Source of the DNA: Chitinophagales bacterium
Lineage (GTDB): Bacteria; Bacteroidota; Bacteroidia; Chitinophagales; Saprospiraceae
Reading direction: 5' to 3'
Assembly (NCBI GenBank): GCA_017303875.1
Contig: JAFLBP010000016.1
Span: 1 to 64,000 of the forward strand
Length of the DNA: 64,000 nt
Shown here: piece after piece, positions 51,255 through 59,686 of the stretch
Position numbering within the stretch: the stretch's first letter is position 1
Layout: every line of letters starts with the position of its first letter
Translations under genes and position numbers: made by a program
Notes under the pieces: generated by a model
Seen by the model: only the letters and a program-made list of their open reading frames with translations
Databases searched by the model: none
Told to the model about the DNA's origin: nothing

Positions 51255-52265
51255 TTATCGCAAACCCATAGCGCGGATCAGGCGCTCAAACAACCAGGCC
51301 GCAGCAAGCGCCGGTAAAAAATAAGGCAGGATGCTCCACAAACCGGGGGGGATGCCCCAAGCGCGCAAAACAGCGAACCAAATCTCCAGCACAAGTATAT
51401 GCGTGAGGTAGAGCGCAAATGAAATACCGGAAATCCAGAGCAGGAACCGGAGCAACAGGGGCGCCCAGGTTTTTAAAACCCGGAAAACGCCATAACACAA
51501 GGCGCTGTAGGCCAGTAAAATGGGTATATCGTTGAATATTTTGCCCGTAACGCCGGCAAAACGCTGCAAAATGACGGTGAGCGCCAGTCCGGCTACGGCG
51601 AGCGGAAAACTCCAGCCCCAGCGCTGCTGTAAAAAAGCGAAGGGCGTGTTGCCTAAGCGGAACTGTTGCGCCAGGGCCATACCCAGCGCAAATTCCCATA
51701 AAAACTGAAGGAAAAAGCTATTCCAGTTCCGGTATGCGCCCTTGTCGTACATCCAGACGAGGAGCCACCAGGCGAGCGACAAAAGCAGGGCCGCCGCTAC
51801 AAAATGCCAGGATCGGGCAGCTTTTTTCAAGCTCCAATCTAATAATGGGTAGATCAGGTAAAATTGCAAAATGGTGCTGACAAACCAGAAATGCCCGCCG
51901 AAGCTTTCCATCCACTCGGCAGAAAACATCTGGTAAAGTGCTGCGCCGGCCAGCCATGCCTGCCAGCCATCGGGGAAAAGCCCCCACGCTGCCGCAGCGG
52001 CCCAGCTCAGGCTCAGGGCAATCACGAAGGGCAGCCAGATTTTTAAAAAACGGCGTTTGTAAAAAGCGGCAATGTCAATTTTTTTGCCGGAAAATGCCAG
52101 TCCGAATCCGGAAAGCAGGAAAAACAAATGCACGCCGCTGCCGCCGAACACAATGGCCTGCTGAGCGCCCGGCGGCAGGGCAAAGCGTTGCAGCAGGTGG
52201 TACAGTACTACCGTAAGAATGGCGTATCCGCGTGCAAAATCAAGGAATTCAAGGCGGCGTTCCAT
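51255..52265 (-). CDS. Acyltransferase family 3 (OafA-like) membrane protein
   Basis: A 336-aa protein with about 10 membrane segments. It starts MERRLEFLDFARGYAILTVV, with the conserved Arg and His of the family (LDFARG; VLYHLL), and GGSGVHLFFLLSGFGLAFSG. It should transfer acetyl or another acyl group to a surface glycan. It is the last gene of the leftward glycan operon and overlaps the upstream glycosyltransferase by 17 nt. Confidence 0.9.
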   Translation of the reverse strand: MERRLEFLDFARGYAILTVVLYHLLQRFALPPGAQQAIVFGGSGVHLFFLLSGFGLAFSGKKIDIAAFYKRRFLKIWLPFVIALSLSWAAAAAWGLFPDGWQAWLAGAALYQMFSAEWMESFGGHFWFVSTILQFYLIYPLLDWSLKKAARSWHFVAAALLLSLAWWLLVWMYDKGAYRNWNSFFLQFLWEFALGMALAQQFRLGNTPFAFLQQRWGWSFPLAVAGLALTVILQRFAGVTGKIFNDIPILLAYSALCYGVFRVLKTWAPLLLRFLLWISGISFALYLTHILVLEIWFAVLRAWGIPPGLWSILPYFLPALAAAWLFERLIRAMGLR

Positions 52266-53484
52266 GCGTATCCTGTTTTTCGCCGAGTAGTTCTTCTACC
52301 CGCACATGGTGCTGGTGTTCGGTATGCTTGAAATGTTTGTTGGGGTTGCCCATTTTGAACAAACCCATGAGCTGACGCAAAACGAACCAGGGCGCTTTGC
52401 GCGCGGCTGCCAGTACTGCTGCCGGTGCGCGGTCGAGATACAGCGTCCAGTATACATTTGCCGAAAAAATCAGCAGTGCCAGTGCCAGCGCCAGCGCCCA
52501 GAAGGGCGCAAAAAACAAAGCAAGCGCCCCCCACAAACAGGCTAATGCCACCTGAATGAACATCGGCAGCACCATGGTGACAAAGCCGAAATAAAGCTGC
52601 ATCCAGTTGGCGCCCAGCAGGCCCCGCAGAAAAATTCCGCCGGAGTTGGGCAGGTTTTGAAAATAGGAAAAAAGCCAGCGGCTGCGCTGGGTTTCCACGG
52701 CGGCTCCGCTGCTCACTTTTTCATCAAAAACCACAGCATCGCGGGCGTAGGCGATCCGCACCTTGCGGCGCACCAGAAAATTTTGAAGAATCTTGTCCTC
52801 CTGCAACATTTTTTTCCACTGATGTTGCCCTTGCTGAATCTCCGGGGCATTCAGGTAGGCTTGGTAAAGTGCCGTTTCGGTGGCCATACCCGAGCCACTG
52901 ATCACTGCCGAGCCGCCCAGCAAATAAGGTACATAGCGTTCAATGTAGTTTTTGTAGTGCTCGCCGAGGCTGTCGAGCGCAGCGTAAGTGCTGTTCAGGT
53001 TTTTGGCAGTGCGCCGTCCCTGCACACAAAGAAAGCCCGCTTGCAGGTAGCGGTTGATCTCCTGTAAAAACAAGGGATGCGCGAGGTTGTCGGCATCAAA
53101 AATGACCGTGTGCGTGTGCGGGCGCAGGAAGTTTTCAGTGGCTAGGATAATACTTTTTGCTTTCAGGCGCAGGGCCTGCGGGGGCTGAATAACCGTAAGT
53201 CGCGGATCCTGGAGCGGATCAAAAGGCGGACATTCGTCGGCAACGAGGTAGATATGGAAATCAGGGTAGTTTTGCTTCAGCAGAGAATCTATCAGCGGGC
53301 GCGCAATGTCTGCATTTTTATATGCGGTAATAATGCAGGCAAAATCGGCGGTGCCTGACGATTCTTTTACAGGCAAATGCGCTTTGGCGCAGCATTGGGC
53401 AACGAGGTTTCCAAGGAAGGGATAAATCAGTTGCAGGACGATCAGGCCTGCCACTATGGAAAAAAGTATTTTTAAAAAAAGCAT
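52249..53484 (-). CDS. Membrane glycosyltransferase family 2 (processive type)
   Basis: A 411-aa inner-membrane GT2 enzyme. An N-terminal helix (MLFLKILFSIVAGLIVLQLI) precedes the catalytic domain: ACIITAYKNADIARPLIDSL, TVIFDADNLAHPLFLQEINR with the metal-binding DxD, KMLQEDKILQNFLVRR (ED motif), and QRSRWLFSYFQNL corresponding to the QxxRW motif of processive synthases. Two or three C-terminal helices follow. It may polymerise an exopolysaccharide. It is in a tight leftward operon, 4 bp after the GT2 gene on its right. Confidence 0.9.
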   Translation of the reverse strand: MLFLKILFSIVAGLIVLQLIYPFLGNLVAQCCAKAHLPVKESSGTADFACIITAYKNADIARPLIDSLLKQNYPDFHIYLVADECPPFDPLQDPRLTVIQPPQALRLKAKSIILATENFLRPHTHTVIFDADNLAHPLFLQEINRYLQAGFLCVQGRRTAKNLNSTYAALDSLGEHYKNYIERYVPYLLGGSAVISGSGMATETALYQAYLNAPEIQQGQHQWKKMLQEDKILQNFLVRRKVRIAYARDAVVFDEKVSSGAAVETQRSRWLFSYFQNLPNSGGIFLRGLLGANWMQLYFGFVTMVLPMFIQVALACLWGALALFFAPFWALALALALLIFSANVYWTLYLDRAPAAVLAAARKAPWFVLRQLMGLFKMGNPNKHFKHTEHQHHVRVEELLGEKQDTHGTPP

Positions 53485-53488
53485 AAAA

Positions 53489-54397
53489 TCAGATGAATGC
53501 TGCCTGTTTTTGCGGCGAAATATGCCACCAAAGTCCTTTACAAAAAGCCCTCAAATTAGCTGTTTGCCCGCTAAGGGCCAATTGCAAAATATTTTTGGGC
53601 GCCATAAAGCACAATACATACCCGTAAAACAGTGCCAGTTTCCAGCCGCGTACATGCCGGCGCATAAATTGTACGCGATTCCGATTCATATAATAGGTTT
53701 TTAAAGGCCCCATGCGGCCCGTGGTCAGGCTTTCTTTATGGTAAATTTTTGCACGCGGCTCAATGGCAATTTGCCAGCCCGCCCGGCGCATACGCGCACA
53801 CCAGTCGAGTTCTTCGTAATACAGAAAATAGTCTTCCTGCATTGGGCCGGCCTGTTCCAGTGCTGCCCGGCGTACCAACATGGCCGCGCCGTGTGCATAC
53901 GCGGTTGGCCGCGCTTCGCGGTATTGCCCGTTGTCGGTTTCACCGGCGCCAAGGGTTCGGTTGCGGCCGGTCAGCGGATGTATTTCCGTCATACCGGCGT
54001 ATTGTATTATGTCTTTTGTTTGCCCTTTTTCCGGATAATAGCAGATCAGCGGACTGAGTATGCCGGTATCGGGGTGTTGTTGCATCCAGACCAGCAAGGT
54101 ATCAAGCGCTTCCGGGGTCAGTTCGGCATCATTATTTACAAAAAACAAAAAATCGCCTTTTGCGTGGGGCAGTGCAAGGTTGTTGCCGCCGGCAAAGCCG
54201 AGGTTGCTGGCACTGCGCAGGTAAAGTGCTTCGGGATAGTGGGTTGCAAAATGCGCAGCCGGATCCTCCTTGCTTGCATTGTCTACCACAATTACTTCCA
54301 CCGCGCGGTAGTGTTGCCGGCGGATGCTGTCGAGCAGGGCGCAGGTGGCCGCCGTCTGGTTGTAATTGACGGTAATAATGGATACCAGCGGCCTCAT
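53489..54397 (-). CDS. Glycosyltransferase family 2, rhamnosyltransferase-like
   Basis: A 302-aa cytoplasmic GT2. The start [20 protein letters not shown] is the conserved first strand; VEVIVVDNASKEDPAAHFAT, FAGGNNLALPHAKGDFLFFV, FFVNNDAELTPEALDTLLVW (DxD-like) and DYFLYYEELDWCARMRRAGW follow. The C-terminal helix-rich tail ends at the membrane. Its start codon overlaps the stop of the sugar transferase gene by 4 nt, so the two are translationally coupled. Confidence 0.92.
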   Translation of the reverse strand: MRPLVSIITVNYNQTAATCALLDSIRRQHYRAVEVIVVDNASKEDPAAHFATHYPEALYLRSASNLGFAGGNNLALPHAKGDFLFFVNNDAELTPEALDTLLVWMQQHPDTGILSPLICYYPEKGQTKDIIQYAGMTEIHPLTGRNRTLGAGETDNGQYREARPTAYAHGAAMLVRRAALEQAGPMQEDYFLYYEELDWCARMRRAGWQIAIEPRAKIYHKESLTTGRMGPLKTYYMNRNRVQFMRRHVRGWKLALFYGYVLCFMAPKNILQLALSGQTANLRAFCKGLWWHISPQKQAAFI

Positions 54398-55470
54398 ACG
54401 TTTTCCTGTTGCACAAATGCGGTGAGGGTACGGAGCAGGATGCGCAGGTCGATCCAGGTATCGGCGTTTTCGGCGTACGACATATCGAGGGCGATGCGTT
54501 CTTCCGTACTCATATTGCTTTTGCCGCGTTTGCTGACCTGCCAAAGCCCGGTGATGCCTGCCGGCGCCATAAAGCGCAGGGTATGACCTTCGCGGGTGAG
54601 TTGTTCGGCTTCATAGAGCGGGAGCGGGCGGTTGCCAACCAGGGACATGTCGCCGCGTACCACATTCCAGAGTTGCGGCAATTCATCGATGCTGTATTTG
54701 CGGATAAAACGCCCGACGCGGGTAACCCGCGGGTCGTTGTATATTTTGGTAAATGTCCGATCGTGCCCATATTGATTCAAATGCACCAATGCCGCCAGTT
54801 GAGCTTCAGCATCCAAGTGCATGGAGCGGAATTTAATAAAGTTGAACACCTTAAATCCGGCCCCTACCCTGGGGGAAGTATAAAAAACCGGCCCTTTGGA
54901 TTCGAGGATAATGGCCAGTGCGGTCAGGGCAAAAACGGGAGCAAGCAGGAGCATGGCGCTCAGTGCGCCGACAATGTCGAAAATGCGTTTTCCACGACTG
55001 ACAAAAGGGTTGGATTTTATGCCGGCGGCTTTGCGGTAAAAGTTTTTAGCACTGCGTTTTTGAGCTTGCAGGTGTTGGAGCCGTGCTTCCAGAATGCCTG
55101 GTTTGAGTGGTAGCGCCAGGGTGTCGTCAATGCCGTAAAGGCGCATTTCCCAGGGGCGCAGGTCGATATTGCCTTCCAGATTGGCGCCCAATAAAGGAAT
55201 GGTGCGCAAAATAGGGTGGCGGCGCATAGCGCGGGCAAAGAAATAGACCCTTCGGTCGTAACTGCTCAGGTTGAGTACCAAAGCGAGCGGCAAGGTTTTG
55301 CCGTGTTCCAGCGCATCGAGCAGTTGCGTGTAGGCGTCATCGTAGGCATCAAAATGCTGATGCGTCAGATCAATATGCCTGACCGGATCCGGCGTGCGGC
55401 GTCGGAAGCCGATCAATGCGATCTGGCTCAGTTTGGCATGGACTTCAAGTTCGTAAAACAAAGTTCCCAT
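54394..55470 (-). CDS. Polyprenyl-phosphate sugar transferase with receiver-like N-terminal domain
   Basis: A 358-aa initiating enzyme that loads the first sugar phosphate on undecaprenyl phosphate. The C-terminal sugar transferase domain (from about residue 160) has [20 protein letters not shown], one membrane segment, [73 protein letters not shown] and [20 protein letters not shown]. The N-terminal about 150 residues resemble a degenerate response-regulator receiver ([40 protein letters not shown], then [17 protein letters not shown]), where the phospho-acceptor Asp seems lost (LNLSSYDR). It is probably the first major gene of the leftward operon. Confidence 0.88.
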   Translation of the reverse strand: MGTLFYELEVHAKLSQIALIGFRRRTPDPVRHIDLTHQHFDAYDDAYTQLLDALEHGKTLPLALVLNLSSYDRRVYFFARAMRRHPILRTIPLLGANLEGNIDLRPWEMRLYGIDDTLALPLKPGILEARLQHLQAQKRSAKNFYRKAAGIKSNPFVSRGKRIFDIVGALSAMLLLAPVFALTALAIILESKGPVFYTSPRVGAGFKVFNFIKFRSMHLDAEAQLAALVHLNQYGHDRTFTKIYNDPRVTRVGRFIRKYSIDELPQLWNVVRGDMSLVGNRPLPLYEAEQLTREGHTLRFMAPAGITGLWQVSKRGKSNMSTEERIALDMSYAENADTWIDLRILLRTLTAFVQQENV

Positions 55471-55476
55471 AGGCAG

Positions 55477-55704
55477 TTAGTCCCTCTTCGTACAAGTTTC
55501 GTTTTGTAATTCAAGCAGTTCAGAGAAAGCCAGCTTCGGATAGGCAAAAAAAACGGGATTAAAAAAGTAGAAAATGCGGCGAATCGTCCACACGAGCACA
55601 TGCCTGATGGGATCAGGTTGAAGGATTAATTCAGGAAAAAGAATGATTGACCTCGCCGGATACAAGGCAATAGCCTTAAACCCGAGCAAATAAACCTTGC
55701 TCAT
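55477..55704 (-). CDS. Possible small protein upstream of sugar transferase
   Basis: A 75-aa open frame ending 6 bp before the sugar transferase start and on the same strand. It is hydrophobic and aromatic in the middle (HVLVWTIRRIFYFFNPVFFA) and polar at the end (ELLELQNETCTKRD). No family is recognised. It could be a small membrane protein of the glycan operon or a chance frame. Confidence 0.3.
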   Translation of the reverse strand: MSKVYLLGFKAIALYPARSIILFPELILQPDPIRHVLVWTIRRIFYFFNPVFFAYPKLAFSELLELQNETCTKRD

Positions 55705-56198
55705 AGTAAACCGATTTTCGAATGTGTCGAAAGCGAGGGGGATTAGGATTAGAACCGGGTATAGCTACCACAAAAAGCTGCGTCGTCAGGAAAATTTAAC
55801 CTGTTTGACCCGATAAAGTGGTTTACAGACGCAGAACCAATACAAAGTAACGGAAGGATTAAATTTGTTGTCTCCTGAATCATGCATCGGCTTTACAGCA
55901 CCCTGCATGCAAATGGAAGATTGATTCGGTGAGACAACAAAGGTAATTCATAATTCATGCCTAAAATTGAATCAGGTATTAATTATAAAGCCATTTGCTC
56001 AATTCCCGACACTTGTATGGGCTATGAGCGAGGAGCTTCCAGCCGCGAGCTGCAAGCAGGATTACATGTTTTCGGTTTCATTTATTTTAAATCTTATTGG
56101 CTCACAGCTCATAGCGACCTTTTTAAAAAAAAATCGCAGTCCCGCCCAACCCTGCCGTATTTTGCTGTCCTCTTTGCTTTCAAACATCATCGCAATAC
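55705..56198. other. Long gap with possible leader of the glycan operon
   Basis: No convincing gene. On the minus strand 55938-55945 reads TACCTTTG, a good -7 box; transcription from it would give a leader of about 230 nt to the small frame or about 460 nt to the sugar transferase gene. A good -33 element is missing. Short GCATGC-type palindromes occur around 55880-55910. Nothing was recognised from 55950 to 56198, which runs up to the sigma factor gene. Confidence 0.4.
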
Positions 56199-56717
56199 GT
56201 GACCGAACAAGCACTCATACAGGGGCTTCTTGCGCAAGACCGCGCTGCACAGCGGACGCTGTATGAGCGCTACAATAAAGCCATGTATTCATCGGCTTAC
56301 CGGATAACGGGCGATTTTGAGCTGGCCGCCGAGGTGTTGCAGGACGCCTTCCTGCAGGTCTTCCGCAACATCGGCAGTTTTGAAGGACGGAGTACCATCG
56401 GGGCCTGGATCAAAGCCATAGTGGTGCGTACGGCACTTCGGGCGGTGGAGCGCCGCAAACCTGCCTTTGCGGAATTGCAGCCCGTACATATGTCGGATCA
56501 GGTAGACTGGGGCGCCCATCCCATTGATGCAGAATACCTGGAAAAAGCCATCCTGAGTTTGCCCGACGGCTACCGCACGGTGTTTCTGCTGGCAGAAGTG
56601 GAAGGTTACACCCACCGTGAAATTGCCGAAATGCTGGGTGTAACGGAAGGTACCTCAAAATCCCAATTGTTCGCCGCCAAAAAACGACTCCGCGAGCTGC
56701 TGTACGTCGAAGCTTAG
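56199..56717 (+). CDS. ECF RNA polymerase sigma factor
   Basis: A 172-aa sigma-70 family factor; start GTG was chosen since it gives the family N-terminus (TEQALIQGLLAQDRAAQRTL). Region 2: LYERYNKAMYSSAYRITGDF, ELAAEVLQDAFLQVFRNIGS, FEGRSTIGAWIKAIVVRTAL. Region 4: AILSLPDGYRTVFLLAEVEG and YTHREIAEMLGVTEGTSKSQ. The stop codon lies in the middle of a hairpin that belongs to a repeated element. It is followed by a likely anti-sigma factor and envelope genes, its probable regulon. Confidence 0.95.
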   Translation: MTEQALIQGLLAQDRAAQRTLYERYNKAMYSSAYRITGDFELAAEVLQDAFLQVFRNIGSFEGRSTIGAWIKAIVVRTALRAVERRKPAFAELQPVHMSDQVDWGAHPIDAEYLEKAILSLPDGYRTVFLLAEVEGYTHREIAEMLGVTEGTSKSQLFAAKKRLRELLYVEA

Positions 56718-56753
56718 CTTCGACGCAGTACAACGAGGCTCCGCCTCGCCTCC
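56702..56753 (+). repeat. REP-like double hairpin, copy B
   Basis: Overlaps the 3' end of the sigma factor gene and includes its TAG in the loop of the first hairpin. Unit 1: GTAC (56702-56705) plus stem GTCGAAGCT/AGCTTCGAC. Unit 2: GTAC (56728-56731) plus stem CGAGGC-TCC-GCCTCG (56734-56748). Matches 25110-25161 at about 36 of 52 positions without gaps, with compensatory stem differences. Confidence 0.7.
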
Positions 56754-56784
56754 ACAGCACCCACGCAAACAAACGATAAAAAAC

Positions 56785-57399
56785 ATGAAAGAACTCAACC
56801 ACGACACGCTTCAAAAGGCCCTCAGGCAACTCCCGGCATACGAGCCGCCGGCATTGCTGTGGGATGCACTGGAGACGCAACTGGACCTGGATTCCGCCAT
56901 GCCTGTGCCTTCGGAAAACCTTCCGCTGCATACCCCGCCAGCCGACATCTGGGCCAATATCGAAGCCCGACTTGAACAGGAAGCGCCTGCAGCGCCAGCC
57001 CTGCAAAGCCGTCGGGGCGGACTTTGGTGGCGTCGGCTCAGCGCCGCAGCCGCCGTTGTGCTGCTGCTCGGCGCCGGATGGTGGGCCATGCGCACGGAAG
57101 GTTTTGAAAGTGTGGAGGTGCATCAGGAAATTGTAGATAATCGCTTGCTGGAGCCGCTTCAGGAGCAGGAAGATGCCGCTTTTGAAATGGTGCAGCATCT
57201 CTGCCGCGAACAACAACCCGTTTGTCAGGTTCCGGAATTCCGCAACCTCAAATCCGAACTTGATGAACTGACAGAAGCCCGCAGCTCGCTGCGCGAAGCC
57301 CTCGGCGCCTACGGCAACGACCCCGAACTCGTGGGTCAGCTTGTGGAGATTGAACGCGAACGCAGCCGCATTTTGCAAACATTGGTTACCATGATTTAA
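56785..57399 (+). CDS. Membrane protein, likely anti-sigma factor
   Basis: A 204-aa protein with one membrane segment (LSAAAAVVLLLGAGWWAMR, about residues 90-108). The N-terminal cytoplasmic part (DTLQKALRQLPAYEPPALLW, HTPPADIWANIEARLEQEAP) carries two similar W-x-A/x-I/L-E repeats; the C-terminal part is a helical periplasmic tail (EFRNLKSELDELTEARSSLR). No zinc-binding anti-sigma motif is seen. Its position just after the ECF sigma gene and its topology support an anti-sigma role, but this is an inference. Confidence 0.7.
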   Translation: MKELNHDTLQKALRQLPAYEPPALLWDALETQLDLDSAMPVPSENLPLHTPPADIWANIEARLEQEAPAAPALQSRRGGLWWRRLSAAAAVVLLLGAGWWAMRTEGFESVEVHQEIVDNRLLEPLQEQEDAAFEMVQHLCREQQPVCQVPEFRNLKSELDELTEARSSLREALGAYGNDPELVGQLVEIERERSRILQTLVTMI

Positions 57400-57411
57400 A
57401 AAAATGTTTAA

Positions 57412-57480
57412 GTGTTTTGGTGTTTTGGTGTTTTAGTGTTTTAGTATCCAAACACTGAAGTACCCAAACACGAAAACACC
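57412..57480. repeat. Octamer tandem repeats with inverted counterparts
   Basis: Four tandem units GTGTTTTG, GTGTTTTG, GTGTTTTA, GTGTTTTA (57412-57443), followed by CCAAACAC (57448-57455), CCCAAACAC (57463-57471) and CGAAAACACC (57471-57480), roughly complementary to the units. They may form a hairpin and could slip. Confidence 0.7.
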
Positions 57481-57492
57481 CAAAAAAACGCC

Positions 57493-58368
57493 ATGCAAAA
57501 ATTACTCATTTATATCACACTGTGTTTGCTGCCCCTTGCGGGCGCCGCACAAACCACCCTCCAGGTGGTGACCAAAACGGTACAAAAAACCGTCGGCTGG
57601 AAACCCGGCTACGAACTGGAGATCAACGGTGAAAAAGCCGAAGTCGAGGTGACGCCCGGCAGCGGTAACAACATCGTGGTGCGCGCCGAACTCAGCGCCC
57701 GTCATCCCATGCTGGATACTGCCAAGATTGATGTCGAGGGCTGGAAGTTCGTGGTCAGCACCATCGGTAAAAAAGTGTACGTACGCGCTTATGTGGGCCT
57801 GCCCAGTGGCAAAAGACTGCCGACCTCCAATCTCAAGGCCAAAATCGTGATTCAGGCCCCGCCCTCCTGCCCAGTCAACTTAGCCAATAAGTTCGGCAAA
57901 GCCCACCTCGAACGGCTGGATGCGCCGATTGTACTCAGCGGAGAGTTTTGCAGTTTTACCCTCCTGCAACTCAAGGGCAGCGTCAGGATCGACAGCCGCT
58001 ACGGCAATATTGAAGGGACGGCAATTCAGGGCAAGGTAGACGTACAAAGCAAACGCGCCGATGTGGCCCTCAGTCAGATACACGCCGATTGTGCTGTGCG
58101 CAGCGAATATGGCAAGGTATGGGTGCAACCCGATGCCCAAACCGGCAACGTGTGGATTCAGGGCACCAAATCGGATGTCACGGTGGATTTACCCCAGCCG
58201 CCGCAGCACAATGTATTTCTCACTGCCGAATACGGAAATGTGAGCGTTCCGGCGGCTTTCCAGCAGAGTAAATCCGGCGAAAATACCAATCGGGCCGTAC
58301 TGAGCCAGCAGGGAACCCGCCCCGTGCTCACCGTGGAAACCAATTTTGGCAGCATTACCGTTCAATAA
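57493..58368 (+). CDS. Exported DUF4097-like beta-helix protein
   Basis: A 291-aa protein with a signal peptide (MQKLLIYITLCLLPLAGAAQ). The mature part contains short repeated strands typical of DUF4097 or adhesin-like beta-helices: GSVRIDSRYGNIEGTAIQGK, VDVQSKRADVALSQIHADC, VRSEYGKVWVQPDAQTGNVW, FLTAEYGNVSVPAAFQQ and LTVETNFGSITVQ. Function unknown; a periplasmic or surface protein. Same strand as the sigma and anti-sigma genes and 15 bp before the next outer-membrane gene, so probably part of one transcription unit. Confidence 0.8.
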   Translation: MQKLLIYITLCLLPLAGAAQTTLQVVTKTVQKTVGWKPGYELEINGEKAEVEVTPGSGNNIVVRAELSARHPMLDTAKIDVEGWKFVVSTIGKKVYVRAYVGLPSGKRLPTSNLKAKIVIQAPPSCPVNLANKFGKAHLERLDAPIVLSGEFCSFTLLQLKGSVRIDSRYGNIEGTAIQGKVDVQSKRADVALSQIHADCAVRSEYGKVWVQPDAQTGNVWIQGTKSDVTVDLPQPPQHNVFLTAEYGNVSVPAAFQQSKSGENTNRAVLSQQGTRPVLTVETNFGSITVQ

Positions 58369-58383
58369 AAAAATTAGCAACAC

Positions 58384-59652
58384 ATGAAGCCTTTACTTTG
58401 CATTCTCTTTTCCTGCCTCCTGTGGGGCGGCTTATCTGCCCAATCGGATACCACTTTTATCTCCACCCACTCCGAAAATGGCAATATGGAGAAAACGGCC
58501 GTCCAGGATCGCTACGCAGAACTGTTTGGCGCCATGCAGCCCATGCGCTGGACCTTGAAATGGAACTTAGTAAATAACAGCCGTTTTGACCTGCTCAATA
58601 TTGGCGGCGAGTTTAAATTGAATCCGTCCTGGTCTTTGAACCTCAACTACGATGGGCAATTTGGCCTGCAAACGTATAATTCCCTGATCGGAGATTTTTC
58701 GCGCACCTTTTTTTCCGAACACGTGCTGCGGGCGGAGCCGCGATATTATTTCGATATGGCGCGGCAGATGAGGGCGGGGAAAAGTGCCGATAATCTGAGC
58801 GGCAATTATTTCAGTGCGGAAGCTTCACTTTCGTACGCGCAGAACGACAACGAAGTATTCAGCAGCGGCCGGAGTTTGGGGCTTCGGTTTGGGATGCAAC
58901 GCCGCTTTTTACGTCGTTTGTATTTCGACCTGAGTGCCGGCGCCGGCTGGCAGTCTTCGCGCAGTGCTGCCGGTGCTATTGGCGCGCCCTGGCAGAACCG
59001 GGTATACCTTGCGCCCCGCTTCACCGGCGGCTTGCTGTTTGGCAATATCCCGCCAAAAGTAAATGGGAATAATTCTTGTTCTGTGCTTCGTTGTTTTGAA
59101 GAAGAAAACCATCTGTTGAAAGTAGATGTACTGGGGGCGGTATCCTTGTACCTGCCTTTTGCAGCGCAAACCGGCCTGGGCGTGGAATATGAGCACAAAC
59201 TCGGCTGGTCGCCTTTTTCCCTTGCACTGGGCGCCGGAGGCACTTACACGGGCTTTAGCTCAAGGCTTGGCGCTGTACAGGAGGGCGGGTTGTGGAATGC
59301 GCAGCTGGAGTTGCGCTATTACAACACCCTGAAAAAACGCATCGCCCGCGGTAAATCGGGCAACAACCTCAACGGTACTTATTTTGCGCTAAACAGCGGC
59401 TATACCTGGAGAGATTACAAACTGACCAGCAGTTTCCAATCGCCCGAAACACAGCGCCTGCAAAGCGGGCGCCAATATGCGGGCCTGAATTTCGGGGTGC
59501 AGCAACGCGTATTCAAACACGGCTTTATTGACCTGAGCCTGGGAACGAATTTCGGAAAAAGTGAACAACACAACCTGACACTTGATCAGAAATATTCCAA
59601 TGGCTGGGAATTCGGCATTGGGGGCCGTATCCGCGCCGGTTTTGCTTTTTAA
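58384..59652 (+). CDS. Outer-membrane beta-barrel-like protein, paralogue 1
   Basis: A 422-aa protein with signal peptide MKPLLCILFSCLLWGGLSAQ. The mature part alternates barrel-like strands (FDLLNIGGEFKLNPSWSLNL, VLRAEPRYYFDMARQMRAGK, LGLRFGMQRRFLRRLYFDLS, LQSGRQYAGLNFGVQQRVFK) and ends GGRIRAGFAF, with a terminal Phe as in outer-membrane proteins. The SADNLSGNYFSAEASLSY and GNNLNGTYFALNSGYTW segments recur within it and in the next gene, pointing to internal and tandem duplication. No known family. Likely a target of the ECF sigma factor. Confidence 0.82.
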   Translation: MKPLLCILFSCLLWGGLSAQSDTTFISTHSENGNMEKTAVQDRYAELFGAMQPMRWTLKWNLVNNSRFDLLNIGGEFKLNPSWSLNLNYDGQFGLQTYNSLIGDFSRTFFSEHVLRAEPRYYFDMARQMRAGKSADNLSGNYFSAEASLSYAQNDNEVFSSGRSLGLRFGMQRRFLRRLYFDLSAGAGWQSSRSAAGAIGAPWQNRVYLAPRFTGGLLFGNIPPKVNGNNSCSVLRCFEEENHLLKVDVLGAVSLYLPFAAQTGLGVEYEHKLGWSPFSLALGAGGTYTGFSSRLGAVQEGGLWNAQLELRYYNTLKKRIARGKSGNNLNGTYFALNSGYTWRDYKLTSSFQSPETQRLQSGRQYAGLNFGVQQRVFKHGFIDLSLGTNFGKSEQHNLTLDQKYSNGWEFGIGGRIRAGFAF

Positions 59653-59686
59653 TTTTCATTTTTACATCTTTCAACTTGTTTCAATC

